From the NCBI GenBank assembly GCA_013368375.1, contig JAACJP010000006.1, positions 1,054,001-1,118,000 of the forward strand: DNA of 64,000 nt, given 5' to 3'. The stretch is from Tricholomella constricta. Taxonomy: Eukaryota; Basidiomycota; Agaricomycetes; Agaricales; Lyophyllaceae. The notes under the pieces were generated by a model. It searched no databases. It was not told the origin of the DNA and saw only the letters and a program-made list of their open reading frames with translations. The first letter of the stretch is position 1, and the number at the start of each line of letters is the position of its first letter. A program made the translations under genes and the position numbers. Shown piece by piece: positions 46,136 to 56,207 of the stretch.

Positions 46136-46327
46136 TGTAACGGGCGTTACCGAATATGGTAGCGATCGTTGTTTGTCTTTGTTTATTTCTAAAGGTGCTG
46201 GCCATATATAGCCAGCACCTCTGTATTATATAATCTTTAGACTTATACATACCTACATCTACACACAATCCAATCAGTGGTCGTGTTTAGTTTGGTGTGA
46301 ACTCCTAAGTCTATCCACACCCTTACA
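46136..46327 (+). repeat. 5' LTR of element B
   Basis: 192 bp. It includes a perfect 10-bp hairpin (46193-46220, AGGTGCTGGC paired with GCCAGCACCT) whose loop is CATATATA, a TATA-like sequence. Confidence 0.95.
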
Positions 46328-46383
46328 GTTTTTTAAACACCCTTACTTCAAGGGAACACCCCTAAAACATTTCAATTCCAAAA

Positions 46384-48990
46384 ATGTCCAACAAAAAGAA
46401 GACTTCGAAACCGAAGCCTTCTGACCAAAACCGGTCGGGATCCGTGGCGCCGGACAATCCGAAGCCGCGAGAAGAGAATCCACCGGGAAGTGGAGTCGCC
46501 GGGAGCGGCGACAGAGTGGAGCCTAAGCGTGACGTGGCAAAGTCACACCCAGATGATAGAAACTATCATCTAGAGGACGAGCGCAGCAGCGCTCGACCTC
46601 AGAGCGCAATTTTGACAAGGCCCGTCAGTATCCGAGAAGGGGGCTCCCAGGTGGGACCCGGTTGGAGCGACCGGAAACCCAAAGAGGAACCCGTATCGGG
46701 CACCTCGCAGGAACGCCAGGGCGTGTTTCCTGCGCCCTTCGATAATATATCGAGGAGCTCAGTAAAGATGCGGGATGACGAACATGGTCACCCAGCAATA
46801 TTTGGCACCAGTGAACTCACTGATGTGCCCGCATCGCGATCGTCAAAGATGATGTCGACCGCAGCCCGACGAAATCGCCGGGCTGAGAAGAAACCAGCGA
46901 AACGAGAAAGCAGCGGAACGCTGCCTTCGTCATCTGTGGTGGATGACCGTGATTTATTAGTGGAAAGCATAGTATTAAACATACGGATGTTTAGCAGGGA
47001 CGGCATCATGCCTCCCCGAGATGTGCTAGTTAACCTAGTAAACGACGCGTTTGAAAAATGCGTCGAAGCGACCGGGGGACAATCGGCCCTCCGAAAAGAC
47101 CAGGAGATAGTAGTAGAATCCATCGTTCTACAACTAAGATCAGGAAGCCGGAAGGGAGTAACTCCCTCCCGGGCACAGCTCAGCTCTCTTGTGGAAGAGG
47201 GGCTGAGGAAGTATGATGAAGTGTTCGAGCAGGTGGAATCACCACTCGTACAACAGGACCACGAGGAACCATACCGCCAGGTTGTAACCCAGCGGGACGT
47301 AGCCTTACCATCGTTAGATACGATGGAAGCCGTAAACCAAAGTTTGCGGCAGCCTCGCCAGCAAGACGAGACAAGCTCGCAGGCGCGCGTGAGACACGCA
47401 GCCTACGAACGGGCGATGAACCCACCCAAGGCGGAACCAGCAGCGACTTCATACAGTCGGACCTGGGATTTATCAGGAGAAGGCCCGACGTCATATAAAC
47501 GAGGGCCCTCGTGCGACGACGAAATCGTTACGCACTGCGCAGAACTGCCTAGTAGGCGGGTCACCGAGGCGGTGAGAGGTAGCGGACGCAACAGTGTTGC
47601 GACCACAAGGCCGCTTCCAGACCCACGACTGGAGGCGGCAAACCCAGGCGGATACGGTGGAGAGGAGGACAACTCGGAAGCCGAGGAGAACTCGGAAAGC
47701 GAGTTCGAAGGAGGGCACACTAATGCGCCGCTTGCACCAGTGAGACCGGAATACGGGTCCGGTGGGCGAGGAACGACGACGCCACGCCCGACTCATGCTA
47801 GCCACCCAACGGGCGGCTGGGATGGACGGAGTAATCCTCCGAACAACCCACAGTACTACGGGGGAATACGACTACCGAGTCGCACTCCGGGGATACACTA
47901 TGGAGGAGGCCAGCAGCAGTTGGTAACTCCACAACGGCCGGTAAGGTCGTTCGGGGCGAGCGGACTGCAGCGCCAAGGAGAGTATCTCCTGAAAGTGCAT
48001 GGTCGATATCATGCAACGATTGATGAAAAGTTGGATAGCATTATAGCTATGCAACAGGGAGGAGCGAGGCCTGGAGCACTGCGAGTGCCCATGCCCGAGG
48101 AATATAACGGGGCGCCAAGTATGGAAGAATTCGATACATGGCTATATAGCGTGCTCCGCTGGATGGAGATCAACCAGCTTGGGGGACAGGACCGGGAGCG
48201 AGAGCGAATCTCGTACGCAGGGATGTACCTCAAGGGGGCCGCCGCTGTATGGTTTACGGACAACGTCGACGGTATTCACCGGCGACGTCGAGACTGGACG
48301 TTCAAGGACGTCATTACCGGATTATATGACCGGTTTATTCATGAAGCATCGTTGCAGGATGCTTATGTAGGGTTCGAACGCGCTGTGTATAGCGCAGATG
48401 GCGGAATAAATGAATTCTTCCATCAATTAAAGAGATATGCGGAACGGATGGTAATGCCACCCGACCCGTATACATTCAAACGGCGGTTTATGACCGGTAT
48501 CCCAAGATACCTGCGCAAGGAAATCTTGAACAGGGGATTCACGGCGGAGACGTCGCGAATGCGAGACATACTCGAAGCCGGGCTCAAAATTGAGCAGGCA
48601 AACCGAGTACTTCGCGGATACGATGATTATGAGGCAGTAGCCCGAAAATCATCGGAAAAGAAGGATACCGCTGTAGCGCGGGCTCCAACGAGAACGTATG
48701 AGGGTGGGAGCCGACCACCCTACAAGCCGACAGGTCCGGGAGGACAACGGTCAGAACCGAAATCGGACGGTAAGAAACCGCCAGCGACGCCTGCGAAGGG
48801 CGTAGACGGAGGGACGAAGCCCTCAGGCGAGAAGCGGCTAGCCTGCTTCGATTGCGGCAGCCTGGAGCATTTTGCGAGAAGCCGCAAGTGCCCTAAGAAC
48901 AAGAGCAGCACTGCGCGACTGAACGCGGTGCGGGATATCGTGGACGATACGTCGGACACGGAAGTGGCTGGACGCAGCCACGATGTATGA
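46384..48990 (+). CDS. Gag of element B, 868 aa
   Basis: Starts MSNKKKTSKPKPSDQNRSGS, 57 bp after the LTR. A long basic, Ser/Arg/Pro-rich N-terminal half is followed by the Ty3 Gag core (PMPEEYNGAPSMEEFDTWLY through FHQLKRYAERMVMPPDPYTF) and RYLRKEILNRGF. One zinc knuckle, CFDCGSLEHFARSRKC, is near the end. The frame ends at TGA 48988-48990 and stays open in the same frame beyond it into the protease. Confidence 0.9.
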   Translation: MSNKKKTSKPKPSDQNRSGSVAPDNPKPREENPPGSGVAGSGDRVEPKRDVAKSHPDDRNYHLEDERSSARPQSAILTRPVSIREGGSQVGPGWSDRKPKEEPVSGTSQERQGVFPAPFDNISRSSVKMRDDEHGHPAIFGTSELTDVPASRSSKMMSTAARRNRRAEKKPAKRESSGTLPSSSVVDDRDLLVESIVLNIRMFSRDGIMPPRDVLVNLVNDAFEKCVEATGGQSALRKDQEIVVESIVLQLRSGSRKGVTPSRAQLSSLVEEGLRKYDEVFEQVESPLVQQDHEEPYRQVVTQRDVALPSLDTMEAVNQSLRQPRQQDETSSQARVRHAAYERAMNPPKAEPAATSYSRTWDLSGEGPTSYKRGPSCDDEIVTHCAELPSRRVTEAVRGSGRNSVATTRPLPDPRLEAANPGGYGGEEDNSEAEENSESEFEGGHTNAPLAPVRPEYGSGGRGTTTPRPTHASHPTGGWDGRSNPPNNPQYYGGIRLPSRTPGIHYGGGQQQLVTPQRPVRSFGASGLQRQGEYLLKVHGRYHATIDEKLDSIIAMQQGGARPGALRVPMPEEYNGAPSMEEFDTWLYSVLRWMEINQLGGQDRERERISYAGMYLKGAAAVWFTDNVDGIHRRRRDWTFKDVITGLYDRFIHEASLQDAYVGFERAVYSADGGINEFFHQLKRYAERMVMPPDPYTFKRRFMTGIPRYLRKEILNRGFTAETSRMRDILEAGLKIEQANRVLRGYDDYEAVARKSSEKKDTAVARAPTRTYEGGSRPPYKPTGPGGQRSEPKSDGKKPPATPAKGVDGGTKPSGEKRLACFDCGSLEHFARSRKCPKNKSSTARLNAVRDIVDDTSDTEVAGRSHDV

Positions 48991-49794
48991 TGCGGCGGCG
49001 AACGACCAGCAGCAACAGCGCCCGTAGAACCAGAAGAGAGCGAGACGCCTCTTCTGGGGGAGCAATATGAGTCCGAAGGGGAGGACTATGCGTTGGAACA
49101 GTACGAGGAGTACGGTTCCGACGACGACAGAGACACAGTCGAACGACTGTGCTTCGGGAGGACCCTCGAGGATGACTCGGGGGAGGAGGGAATTCCACTA
49201 TTAGTGGAAGTCAGCGATAGTGAGTCGGAAGACGAGGGAGAGGCCGCACAGATGTTCGCGGCGAATACAGCGGCTGGGACGGGGACGGGAACCCGACCCA
49301 TTGTGGTTAAGAAGTCTACACGACTTCTTAAACGTCCAACGCGCAAAGCGCAGGAGCGCCAATGCTTTACGGCATTGGTAGAAATTAATGGGCTGAAAGC
49401 GTTCACCCTATTTGACTCGGGATGCACGGCAGAGGCCGTGTCTCCCGAATTTGCCAAAGTGGCGAAAATGAAAGTGCACCAACTGGAGGAAGTGGTGCCG
49501 CTACAGTTGGGAACGAAGGGTAGTCGATCAGTGATCAACTACGGAACGACAGTCCCAATGAAGTATGAGGCGATAGACGCGCAAGTTTACTTTGATATAG
49601 TAAACTTGGATAAATACGACGCCATTATTGGCGTCGCATTGATGAGGCAGCTGGAAATCGAACTGGATTTCCGGCATAACTGTGTTCGGATAAGCGGGAG
49701 TCCTGCTCCGACGTTTACGGTCGAGGAGGAGACCCGAGAAATGGCGCGACGAAGCGCATTGAGGCGCAGCGACGCAGGGTATGGTCAGGAATGA
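48991..49794 (+). CDS. Protease region of element B, in frame after Gag UGA
   Basis: Open in the Gag frame from codon 48991. After an acidic linker comes ALVEINGLKAFTLFDSGCTA with the retropepsin triad DSG, then YDAIIGVALMRQLEIELDF. It matures the polyprotein. The first ATG (49093) would also give a free protein, but lying in the Gag frame argues for a Gag-Pro fusion by stop readthrough. Ends at TGA 49792-49794 followed by CTA. Confidence 0.8.
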   Translation, partial: CGGERPAATAPVEPEESETPLLGEQYESEGEDYALEQYEEYGSDDDRDTVERLCFGRTLEDDSGEEGIPLLVEVSDSESEDEGEAAQMFAANTAAGTGTGTRPIVVKKSTRLLKRPTRKAQERQCFTALVEINGLKAFTLFDSGCTAEAVSPEFAKVAKMKVHQLEEVVPLQLGTKGSRSVINYGTTVPMKYEAIDAQVYFDIVNLDKYDAIIGVALMRQLEIELDFRHNCVRISGSPAPTFTVEEETREMARRSALRRSDAGYGQE

Positions 49795-50331
49795 CTACCG
49801 CGGGAAGGCAGAGTGCGCGTGGTCGACGATGTAGACGAGCGACCACGGTATCGGGGACTGGCAACGAGCGAGCCTCTGATAGTGTGTAACGACGAACGGT
49901 CGGACACAGACGGGAGGGGGTTAGGAATAACCCCAGAAGAGAAGCCGAGTGAAGGCACGCGGACGTCGGAAGGGCGATGGCGAGTGAGGATCGAGGAGGA
50001 GGAGGACGTGGATGCGCCCACTCCGGGAACGGGATTACCGAGGTTATTCCCGGTAATCATGGAGGACGACGATGTGTTGTCGACCGAAGACATTGAAAGA
50101 ATGGTGGACGAAGCACCCGACATTCTTAGAAGCGGACGAAGCCGCTACCACACACTGAAGGATCTGCGCGAACTCGAGGAGATCGTACAGGAATTTACAA
50201 GGACGCGGTACCCGGAACGGGTACCACGGGAAGCAATACGTGCGGTATTCCCGGTAATACCGGAAGTGGATGATCCGTTTACGGATGAGCACGTCAGCGA
50301 GTCGCTGCGTGCGGTGACGGAGAGACACTGA
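49795..50331 (+). CDS. Linker domain between protease and RT of element B
   Basis: Same frame, bounded by two UGA codons (49792-49794 and 50329-50331). Reads VDDVDERPRYRGLATSEPLI and an acidic, helical stretch; no catalytic motif. It is probably the Pro-RT connector of the polyprotein. Confidence 0.65.
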   Translation, partial: LPREGRVRVVDDVDERPRYRGLATSEPLIVCNDERSDTDGRGLGITPEEKPSEGTRTSEGRWRVRIEEEEDVDAPTPGTGLPRLFPVIMEDDDVLSTEDIERMVDEAPDILRSGRSRYHTLKDLRELEEIVQEFTRTRYPERVPREAIRAVFPVIPEVDDPFTDEHVSESLRAVTERH

Positions 50332-53300
50332 AAGCGGGTAGCTCAGATGGGCGCCCTTACAGAGGAGGATATCCCGCGATTGCGGGACGCATGGATGGAG
50401 TCCTGTAAGGACATCATGAATGGGGTACCGGAGGAACTACCTCCGGTACGAGGGGTTAATCACCACATTAATCTCGTCGACGATGACAAGCAGTACCATT
50501 ACCACTTGCCACGGTGCCCGGATTCACTTCGGACACAACTGATGGAGAAGATCGCGCGTTACACACGCGCGGGATGGTGGGAGTCGGTGCAGACGTCACA
50601 AGCTGCACCAATGCTTTGTATACCAAAGAAAGACGGCCGACTGCGAACAGCAGTCGACGGTCGGAAAAGGAATGCGAACACGATTAAGGATGTGACGCCG
50701 TTCCCGGACCAGGACCAGATCCGACTGGATGTGGCACGAGCAAAAATTCGATCAAAAATCGATTTTTCGGATGCATACGAGCAAGTACGCGTCCATCCGC
50801 CGGACGTGCGCAAAAGCGCGTTCGCAACTGTGTTTGGCACATTTGTGAGCCACACAATGCAGATAGGGGACTGTAACGCGCCAGCGACGTTTCAGAGAGT
50901 CATGACGATGATATTTCGAGACTTTATCGGAATATTTCTACATGTATACTTGGACGACTTGTTCGTATACAGCGCTACGGTAGATGAGCACGAGAAGCAT
51001 CTCAAGCTCGTTTTTGACAAGATAAGGGAGAACAAGTTCTACCTTAAGAAGGAAAAGTGTGAACTTTACTCCGATAAAGTCGATTGCCTAGGGCATGTAA
51101 TCGACGACAAGGGATTGCACGCGACAGCGGACAAGATGGCGCGTATCCGCGAATGGCGGAGACCGCGAAACTACGGCGATATCCAGAGATTTCTGGGTCT
51201 TGTACAGTATCTGGCGCACTTTCTGCCAGATATATCGTCGTATACGACACCACTGTCAGCAATGACACAGAATGGACAGGCCTTCGCATGGAGGCCCATC
51301 CACGAGTCATGCTTTCAAGCAATTAAGGACGCGTGTTGCAAAACACCTGTCCTGGTGCCATTGGACCATGGCAAGGATGAACCCATATGGGTTATCTGCG
51401 ACGCGTCGGTATCCGGCGTGGGCGCAATGTACGGACAGGGACCGACATGGCAGACATGTAGGCCGGCGGGATTTATGTCCCGCAAATTTACGGATGCTCA
51501 AAGACACTATCGTGTGTTCGAGCAAGAGACGATAGCGATACTAGAAGCCCTCCTTAAGTGGGAGGATAAGCTTATAGGGTACCGCATACATGTGGTAACC
51601 GACCACAAGGCACTGGAGTTCTTCCAGACGCAGAGGCGGCTATCTAGCCGCCAGACGAGATGGATGGAATATCTATCTCGCTTTGACTTTGACATTCGTT
51701 ATGTCAAAGGATCACTAAATAAAGTAGCGGATGCGCTGTCCAGATATCACGAGAGTGATGTCTGGGATGACAGATTCACGATGAACGACTACGTTAATGC
51801 AGATGTTCGACTCGACCCAAGACACGACGACTTGCCGTGGGATAGGGTACGAGAAGTGGTGGATAAGGTCGTGGAACGACAGATCCAGCAAAAAGCGTTT
51901 AAGCAGGAGCACAGCAGAATAGCGGTGCTCCGGGATTTGGTGCAAGAGCGAGATGTGAGGGCGGCAGAGCTAGCGGCCGCCGCCGAGAACGGCGACGCGG
52001 GGGAGTCGGTCGCGAACAGTGCGGACGACCCCACCGTATTTCAGTCTCGGGAACGCGGAGCGGACCTGAGATCGACAGTCGAGAACGGGGAGGGGAATGA
52101 GATATTCCTCTCCGCGGTGAAAGCGGGGTACGAGACGGATCCGCTGTTTAAAAAGGTAGTGAGCGCACCCGCTCAGCACCCATCCTTTCGGGTAAAGGAA
52201 GGACTGGTGTGGGGGAAGAATAGGGGCGGAGAGGAGGTGCTATGCATCCCCTCCGCAAAGAACGGGGCACAATCACTGCACGGGCAAGTGATTGAACGTG
52301 CGCACCGAGTAGTGGGCCACTTCGGTCCACAACGTACCGCCGACTATGTGCGACGGTGGTACTGGTGGCCACGACTTCAGCGTGAAGTCGAGGCGTTTTG
52401 CGCGTCCTGCCAGACGTGTATAACGACGAAAGGAGAGTACCGAGCACCGGCGGGGCTGGTGCACTCGTTACCGATACCCACGAAGCCATGGGAGTCGATC
52501 GGGATGGACTTTGTAGGTCCGTTCCCGGAAGTGGATGGATACAACTACTTGTGGGTAGTGGTATGCCGGATGACGTCCCAGGTGCACCTAGTACCACTGA
52601 ATACGAGAACGACGGCGTCACAGCTGTCGTGGATTTACATGAGGGAGGTAGTGCGACTGCACGGTCTCCCGAGCTCGATCGTATGCGACCGGGACCCCAA
52701 GTTCACATCCAAGTGGTGGAAGGAACTACACCGACTGATGGGGTCAATGCTATTGATGTCTACAGCGTTCCATCCTCAGACGGATGGTGCCACAGAGAGG
52801 GCGAATCGGTCGATCGCGCAGATCATCCGATCGTGTATACGACCAGACCAGAGGGACTGGGTCGTAGCGCTGCCGATGGTCGAATTCGCAATTAATTCGA
52901 GTATTAGCGCGGCAACGGGGTTCGCCCCGTTTGAGGTTAACCACGGCTATATGCCAACGGTGATGACGAAGATCGACCCGGGGACGAAAGCGCCACCGGG
53001 GGTTCAGGAGTTCGCAGCGAATGCGCTGCGAAACATGGCAGCGGCGCACGACGCGATTATCGCGGCACGCACATTTCAGCGACACCACGCGAACACGCGG
53101 AGGAGACCTGATCCAGTGATAGGTAAGGACGACCTTGTCTATCTATCAACGGATAACCTGTCCCTACCGTCCGGGAGGGCGGGTAAACTACTACCTAAAT
53201 ACGTGGGCCCGTATAGGGTCCTCGAGGTGATTCCGGAGACGTCCAACTATGTGTTGGAGTTACCAGAAGCTCTTAGGAAGCGCAGGATACACCCGCGTTT

Positions 53301-53700
53301 CCACATATCGAGGATTCGCCCACATCAGGCGAATGACGACGCTCTGTTTCCTAACAGAGCGACGCCGGAGGCCTATGATTTTGGGGCCCCCGACGAAACC
53401 GAATACTATGTCGACGAAATCGTCGGGCATCAGTGGACCGGGAAGGAGGTGTCCTTCCTGGTCAAGTGGACAATGGGCGACTCTACATGGGAGCCGCTCA
53501 AGACATGTGAGGAGCTCGAAGCGCTGGACAGCTACCTCGAACTCATTGGGGTGAAGGACTGGACAGCCCTTCCCCGGCGGGCGACGGTGACGACGCGCGC
53601 TAAGACGGGGGCGCGACGAATGGCGTCGAGACATACGGCCCGCGAGGGCGCAGTCACGGGACCGAACAGGTCTCAGAGTGGGAAGAAAAAATCGGCATAA
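50332..53700 (+). CDS. Pol of element B: RT, RNase H, integrase, chromodomain
   Basis: Open from after UGA 50329-50331; first ATG at 50347 (MGALTEEDIPRLRDAWMESC). RT has CIPKKDGRLRTAVDGRKRN and HVYLDDLFVY. RNase H has ICDASVSGVGAMYG, YRVFEQETIAILEAL and VVTDHKALEFF, all three acids present. Integrase has the HHCC finger (HRVVGHFGPQ ... CASCQTC), SIGMDFVGPFPEVDG, IVCDRDPKFTSKWW and HPQTDGATERANRS, so DDE is complete. A chromodomain-like end reads YYVDEIVGHQWTGKEVSFLV and STWEPL. Ends TAA 53698-53700. Catalytic residues suggest a competent copy if the UGA codons are read through. Confidence 0.9.
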   Translation, partial: KRVAQMGALTEEDIPRLRDAWMESCKDIMNGVPEELPPVRGVNHHINLVDDDKQYHYHLPRCPDSLRTQLMEKIARYTRAGWWESVQTSQAAPMLCIPKKDGRLRTAVDGRKRNANTIKDVTPFPDQDQIRLDVARAKIRSKIDFSDAYEQVRVHPPDVRKSAFATVFGTFVSHTMQIGDCNAPATFQRVMTMIFRDFIGIFLHVYLDDLFVYSATVDEHEKHLKLVFDKIRENKFYLKKEKCELYSDKVDCLGHVIDDKGLHATADKMARIREWRRPRNYGDIQRFLGLVQYLAHFLPDISSYTTPLSAMTQNGQAFAWRPIHESCFQAIKDACCKTPVLVPLDHGKDEPIWVICDASVSGVGAMYGQGPTWQTCRPAGFMSRKFTDAQRHYRVFEQETIAILEALLKWEDKLIGYRIHVVTDHKALEFFQTQRRLSSRQTRWMEYLSRFDFDIRYVKGSLNKVADALSRYHESDVWDDRFTMNDYVNADVRLDPRHDDLPWDRVREVVDKVVERQIQQKAFKQEHSRIAVLRDLVQERDVRAAELAAAAENGDAGESVANSADDPTVFQSRERGADLRSTVENGEGNEIFLSAVKAGYETDPLFKKVVSAPAQHPSFRVKEGLVWGKNRGGEEVLCIPSAKNGAQSLHGQVIERAHRVVGHFGPQRTADYVRRWYWWPRLQREVEAFCASCQTCITTKGEYRAPAGLVHSLPIPTKPWESIGMDFVGPFPEVDGYNYLWVVVCRMTSQVHLVPLNTRTTASQLSWIYMREVVRLHGLPSSIVCDRDPKFTSKWWKELHRLMGSMLLMSTAFHPQTDGATERANRSIAQIIRSCIRPDQRDWVVALPMVEFAINSSISAATGFAPFEVNHGYMPTVMTKIDPGTKAPPGVQEFAANALRNMAAAHDAIIAARTFQRHHANTRRRPDPVIGKDDLVYLSTDNLSLPSGRAGKLLPKYVGPYRVLEVIPETSNYVLELPEALRKRRIHPRFHISRIRPHQANDDALFPNRATPEAYDFGAPDETEYYVDEIVGHQWTGKEVSFLVKWTMGDSTWEPLKTCEELEALDSYLELIGVKDWTALPRRATVTTRAKTGARRMASRHTAREGAVTGPNRSQSGKKKSA

Positions 53701-53731
53701 GCCGAGCGTCACAAACACGACAGTGTGACGT

Positions 53732-53751
53732 GTTGAGATTTTTTTTTCTTC
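53732..53751 (+). promoter_or_regulatory. Splice-acceptor-like tract before ORF3 of element B
   Basis: A run of T bases (GATTTTTTTTTCTTCAG) ends 14 nt before the ORF3 start at 53766. It resembles a polypyrimidine tract plus 3' splice site, so ORF3 may be made from a spliced subgenomic RNA. No donor in the leader could be fixed. Confidence 0.45.
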
Positions 53752-53765
53752 AGCACCATCAACGG

Positions 53766-56060
53766 ATGGAGCGACCACCGCGCGATGACCGACCAGACAG
53801 GCCGGACCACCCAATGGGTGGTCCCGATAACAACGACAACGCGAGGGGCGGAAGAGAATTCCGTCCCAGAGACAGCCGACGGGATGGGGAGCGTGACCGA
53901 AAGCGGTCGCGATCCCCAACGAGAGGACGTGAACGGTCCCGAGAGAGGGATAGCGGTGGCAGATACCTGTCGCCGCAACGAGAGAGTGGGAGTGGCCGCG
54001 CGCGAGAACGCTCACGGTCAGTGGAACAAGCAGCGAGTGCAAGCGAGCTGAGGTGGACCTACAATGAGCAGGTCAACCTGATCAGTCACCCGAGAGGGTG
54101 TACGACGTGCACGGCGTATGCAGCGCACATGCTGATGGATTCCATCACGGAAGCGGAGGGCCTACAGAGAGCCCACCGCAAACAAAAGGAACATATTAAG
54201 AGCGCCGACTTGGCAGCTCTTAAGGTTGAGAGGGAGGACTTGCGCAACAAGTTGCGGTCCTTCGATACGGATTATCGACGCTTGTGCGCCGATTATGATG
54301 AGCTTCGCGAGCAGTTCTATGCTCGCGAAAACGAGTGTAGGGAGCTGCGCGGGCAGTTGGAGGCTCGCGACAAGGAAGATGGAGGCGGGAAGCGAAAGCG
54401 CTCCCGCACCGACGACGGTGAAACCATCGCGTCATACGAGGCAGGACCGACATCGTCGAGACTGTCTCCAGCGAGTCAGCTGCCGGGCGGGCTACCGGCA
54501 GAACATGAGGATACAGACGCCAGTCATGGCGACTATATGGATATCGACGTGGGGACGTACCCGACCCCTGTCGAGGCGTACGGGGTATCCGTGCCCGTCG
54601 GGGCGCAGACTACGACGCCGGCCATTCGTAGGCCGGCGCCAGTCAACCTGGTGGCGCCATTGGGGTCTACGGACCACATCAGGCTACCCGGCGGGGCTCA
54701 TCTGAGCGCCGTCGATCATACGCTCCGATTCGGGAAGCGAGCGCAACGCGCCGCCGAGAACGAGCGAATGGGGCTGCCTCCCCCGCGGATGGGGATGCCT
54801 GCAGGAGGAACCGGGATGCCCGCGTCAGCGGGAGAGCTGGAGGCTTGGATAGCCGCAGCCAATATCCCAGGCAACGAGTTTGCGTTGCAGCGAATGAAAG
54901 CATTCGTTGCAGTCTGCCAGCAGATTGCAGACGCCAACCGCACAGAGGTGATGCGGTCGGCAATGACACAATGGCGACTCCCTACATGGGCGAAGGCAAA
55001 GCAGGCTGCCGTGACGGCGAAGTACGCCGTGGGCAAGGGGCCGAAACCTGTGAAGGTTCCGAACCCGAACTATGGTGACCCAGCGGAGACCTGGGCAGCA
55101 TGGTTGTACCGGAATCGGGCAACCATCGTTAACAATGGCCGACCCCAGTACCCGGGGACGGTAGTAGGACCTGGGGGAGTGTCCTTGACGCACATCCGCG
55201 GCATGAACATCATCATGCCACGCGCGCTGAGGCGTGTCGCCGACCTGGCGGCAATGAGGAATCGAACTCGATTCCTCCAAATGGCCTGTGAGTTGATGGG
55301 TACAGTGAATCTGTACCGCAACACGCTGCAATTGCTCGGAAGGAGCGTTGCAGAAGTCGAGACAGTCGAGCGGTTCGCACAGCCGCTCGACAATGTGACG
55401 ATGGAAGACATCGCCGCATTTTTTGCTCAACAAGGAGTAAGCGTCGAACGCTTCGTCGACGCTCAGCCTTTCGGGATGGAGTGGCTCCGGGACTACCAGG
55501 GCGGCCACACCGAGGATCCCGAGGCCAGCGCCGTGTTTTCACGGATGGCCAACTATGCTTTGACCCAGCATGACTGGACTCAAGACACGTTGCCGGGGGA
55601 AGCGACGTGGTGGTATCCACCATCACGACGAACTAACGTGCCAGTAGCTGGCGCGAGTGGAGTATCGACGATGTCGATGTCCAGTATAGCAGGGTCATCG
55701 GCCGTAGGGTCGGTGACCGCGTCAAGAACGCCGTTGACGGTGGCACACCAGTTGACGGCGGGAGTCCGGGCGGCCCTGAACTATGGGTCATCCGAGGCCG
55801 GACCTTCGGGGTCAGGCGCGGGGCCGTCGGGAAGTGCGACGACCTCAGGGGGAGCAACAGCGGCGGCGGTATCGGCGCCCACACCAGGTCTCGGGGCTGG
55901 GGTGGGCAGTGTAAGCGAAGGGCCACCCGCAAACGCGGGGGGACCCAGTGACCCGATGCAAGGGACTGGCGGAGAGGTGCCAGACGACCCCATGGACGGC
56001 TCGGTCTCAGGGCGAGCACCGTCGGGGTTGGAGGACGGCGAGGTGGAGGGCGCGGCGTGA
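53766..56060 (+). CDS. Accessory ORF3 of element B, about 764 aa, unknown
   Basis: I prefer the ATG at 53766 (MERPPRDDRPDRPDHPMGGP) over an upstream one at 53730. Regions: an Arg/Asp/Ser-rich, RS-like N-terminus (KRSRSPTRGRERSRERDSGG), a Cys-containing motif RGCTTCTAYAAHML, a coiled coil (LAALKVEREDLRNKLRSFDT through ENECRELRGQLEARDK), a basic signal KRKRSR, a central domain (AWIAAANIPGNEFALQRMKA through RALRRVADLAAMRNRTRFL) and a Ser/Gly/Ala-rich acidic tail. No membrane segment is visible, so it is not an Env protein. A nuclear RNA- or chromatin-binding partner of the element is a reasonable guess. The position resembles that of the accessory gene of element A, which is on the opposite strand. 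Confidence 0.8.
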   Translation: MERPPRDDRPDRPDHPMGGPDNNDNARGGREFRPRDSRRDGERDRKRSRSPTRGRERSRERDSGGRYLSPQRESGSGRARERSRSVEQAASASELRWTYNEQVNLISHPRGCTTCTAYAAHMLMDSITEAEGLQRAHRKQKEHIKSADLAALKVEREDLRNKLRSFDTDYRRLCADYDELREQFYARENECRELRGQLEARDKEDGGGKRKRSRTDDGETIASYEAGPTSSRLSPASQLPGGLPAEHEDTDASHGDYMDIDVGTYPTPVEAYGVSVPVGAQTTTPAIRRPAPVNLVAPLGSTDHIRLPGGAHLSAVDHTLRFGKRAQRAAENERMGLPPPRMGMPAGGTGMPASAGELEAWIAAANIPGNEFALQRMKAFVAVCQQIADANRTEVMRSAMTQWRLPTWAKAKQAAVTAKYAVGKGPKPVKVPNPNYGDPAETWAAWLYRNRATIVNNGRPQYPGTVVGPGGVSLTHIRGMNIIMPRALRRVADLAAMRNRTRFLQMACELMGTVNLYRNTLQLLGRSVAEVETVERFAQPLDNVTMEDIAAFFAQQGVSVERFVDAQPFGMEWLRDYQGGHTEDPEASAVFSRMANYALTQHDWTQDTLPGEATWWYPPSRRTNVPVAGASGVSTMSMSSIAGSSAVGSVTASRTPLTVAHQLTAGVRAALNYGSSEAGPSGSGAGPSGSATTSGGATAAAVSAPTPGLGAGVGSVSEGPPANAGGPSDPMQGTGGEVPDDPMDGSVSGRAPSGLEDGEVEGAA

Positions 56061-56086
56061 GGGGCGGGACGACAGTACCGCCCGCG

Positions 56087-56120
<34 letters not shown>
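56087..56120 (+). repeat. A34 homopolymer after ORF3
   Basis: Thirty-four A bases follow ORF3 by 26 bp and are followed by T5 and a TATAAAAG-like box (56131-56138). It may be the trace of a captured poly(A) tail or simple expansion. Confidence 0.8.
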
Positions 56121-56124
<4 letters not shown>

Positions 56125-56207
56125 TGACATATAAAAGTATATGTCTATAGCCATCGAGAACACGATGGTGGACTTACACAAGTCTACTATCCAAACAACG
56201 GAATTGG

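Noticed and set aside
50336..50352. GGGTAGCTCAGATGGG resembles a tRNA D-arm/A box
   Set aside because: It is inside the Pol frame, no B box or cloverleaf follows, and one consensus base fails.
53766..56060. ORF3 of element B as an envelope gene
   Set aside because: No signal peptide, membrane segment or glycoprotein-like Cys pattern.
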